From an uncultured Flavobacteriia bacterium (GTDB lineage: Bacteria; Bacteroidota; Bacteroidia; Flavobacteriales_D; Crocinitomicaceae), in assembly GCA_903930085.1 (NCBI GenBank), contig CAIYXD010000599.1, positions 1-5,939 of the forward strand: a DNA stretch of 5,939 nt. Reading direction: 5' to 3'. A program made the translations under genes and the position numbers. Under the pieces are notes generated by a model. It saw only the letters and a program-made list of their open reading frames with translations, made no database searches and was not told where the DNA came from. This document shows, in pieces, positions 5,887 through 5,939 of this stretch (within the stretch, counting starts at the first letter, position 1; every line of letters starts with the position of its first letter).

Positions 5887-5939
5887 ATGAATTTATATTC
5901 AAATAAACAAAAGTGGAAAATTGCACTCATGGTGGTAGC
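5887..5939 (+). CDS. Start of a membrane protein gene, probably a sensor histidine kinase (cut by window)
   Basis: An ATG at 5887 opens a frame that runs to the window edge, giving MNLYSNKQKWKIALMVVA. The short polar and basic start followed by the beginning of a hydrophobic segment (KIALMVVA) is the pattern of an N-terminal transmembrane helix. The wording closely resembles the N-termini of membrane-bound sensor histidine kinases in Flavobacteria and relatives, from memory and without a search. Only 18 residues are visible and no kinase motif can be seen, so the function is tentative. It diverges from the small membrane protein gene across a 212-base spacer, in which I found no convincing promoter for this gene. 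Confidence 0.5.
   Translation, partial: MNLYSNKQKWKIALMVV

Noticed and set aside
1..5939. Search for a novel defence, mobile or biosynthetic system
   Set aside because: There are no transposase, integrase, toxin-antitoxin, CRISPR, restriction or biosynthetic genes, and no tRNA or attachment-like repeat. The gene content is mainly housekeeping.

Overview
The window is an ordinary chromosomal stretch from a member of the Bacteroidota, most likely Flavobacteriales; I cannot name a genus safely. The DNA is AT-rich and the genes lack clear Shine-Dalgarno sequences. Two promoters fit the Bacteroidota pattern (a TAnnTTTG -7 element, once with a TTG about 20 bases upstream). The ATP synthase genes are arranged atpA-atpG with no atpD/atpC following. 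GlyRS is the single-chain dimeric type, and EngB and the ATP synthase alpha tail look typical of the phylum.

Layout: 1-1551 (+) holds the C-terminal third of atpA and the complete atpG, separated by a 71-base spacer with a perfect 10-bp inverted repeat and a degenerate 7-base repeat. The unit ends in a strong intrinsic terminator at 1590-1619. On the minus strand, converging on it, are an alpha/beta-hydrolase of the YbfF/ABHD11 type (1638-2399) and, upstream, a small lipoprotein with a heavy-metal-associated (HMA) domain (2474-2968). A divergent spacer carries a good promoter for engB (3101-3700, +). glyS (3788-5323, +) follows after an 87-base spacer rich in short inverted repeats and ends in a second intrinsic terminator. 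A small two-helix membrane protein (5360-5674, -) converges on glyS, its stop codon lying inside that terminator. At the right edge (5887-5939, +) begins a gene whose first 18 codons resemble the N-terminus of Bacteroidota membrane sensor histidine kinases.

Functionally these are mainly separate housekeeping units: energy conversion (F1 alpha and gamma), ribosome assembly (EngB) and tRNA charging (GlyRS), plus two less well defined accessory products, the hydrolase and the metal-binding lipoprotein, and an unrecognised membrane protein. I see no mobile element, CRISPR array, tRNA, rRNA or defence system. The points most worth a second look are the atpA-atpG repeat, the possible alternative RNA folds ahead of glyS, the CxxxC form of the HMA motif, and the stop codon embedded in the glyS terminator.
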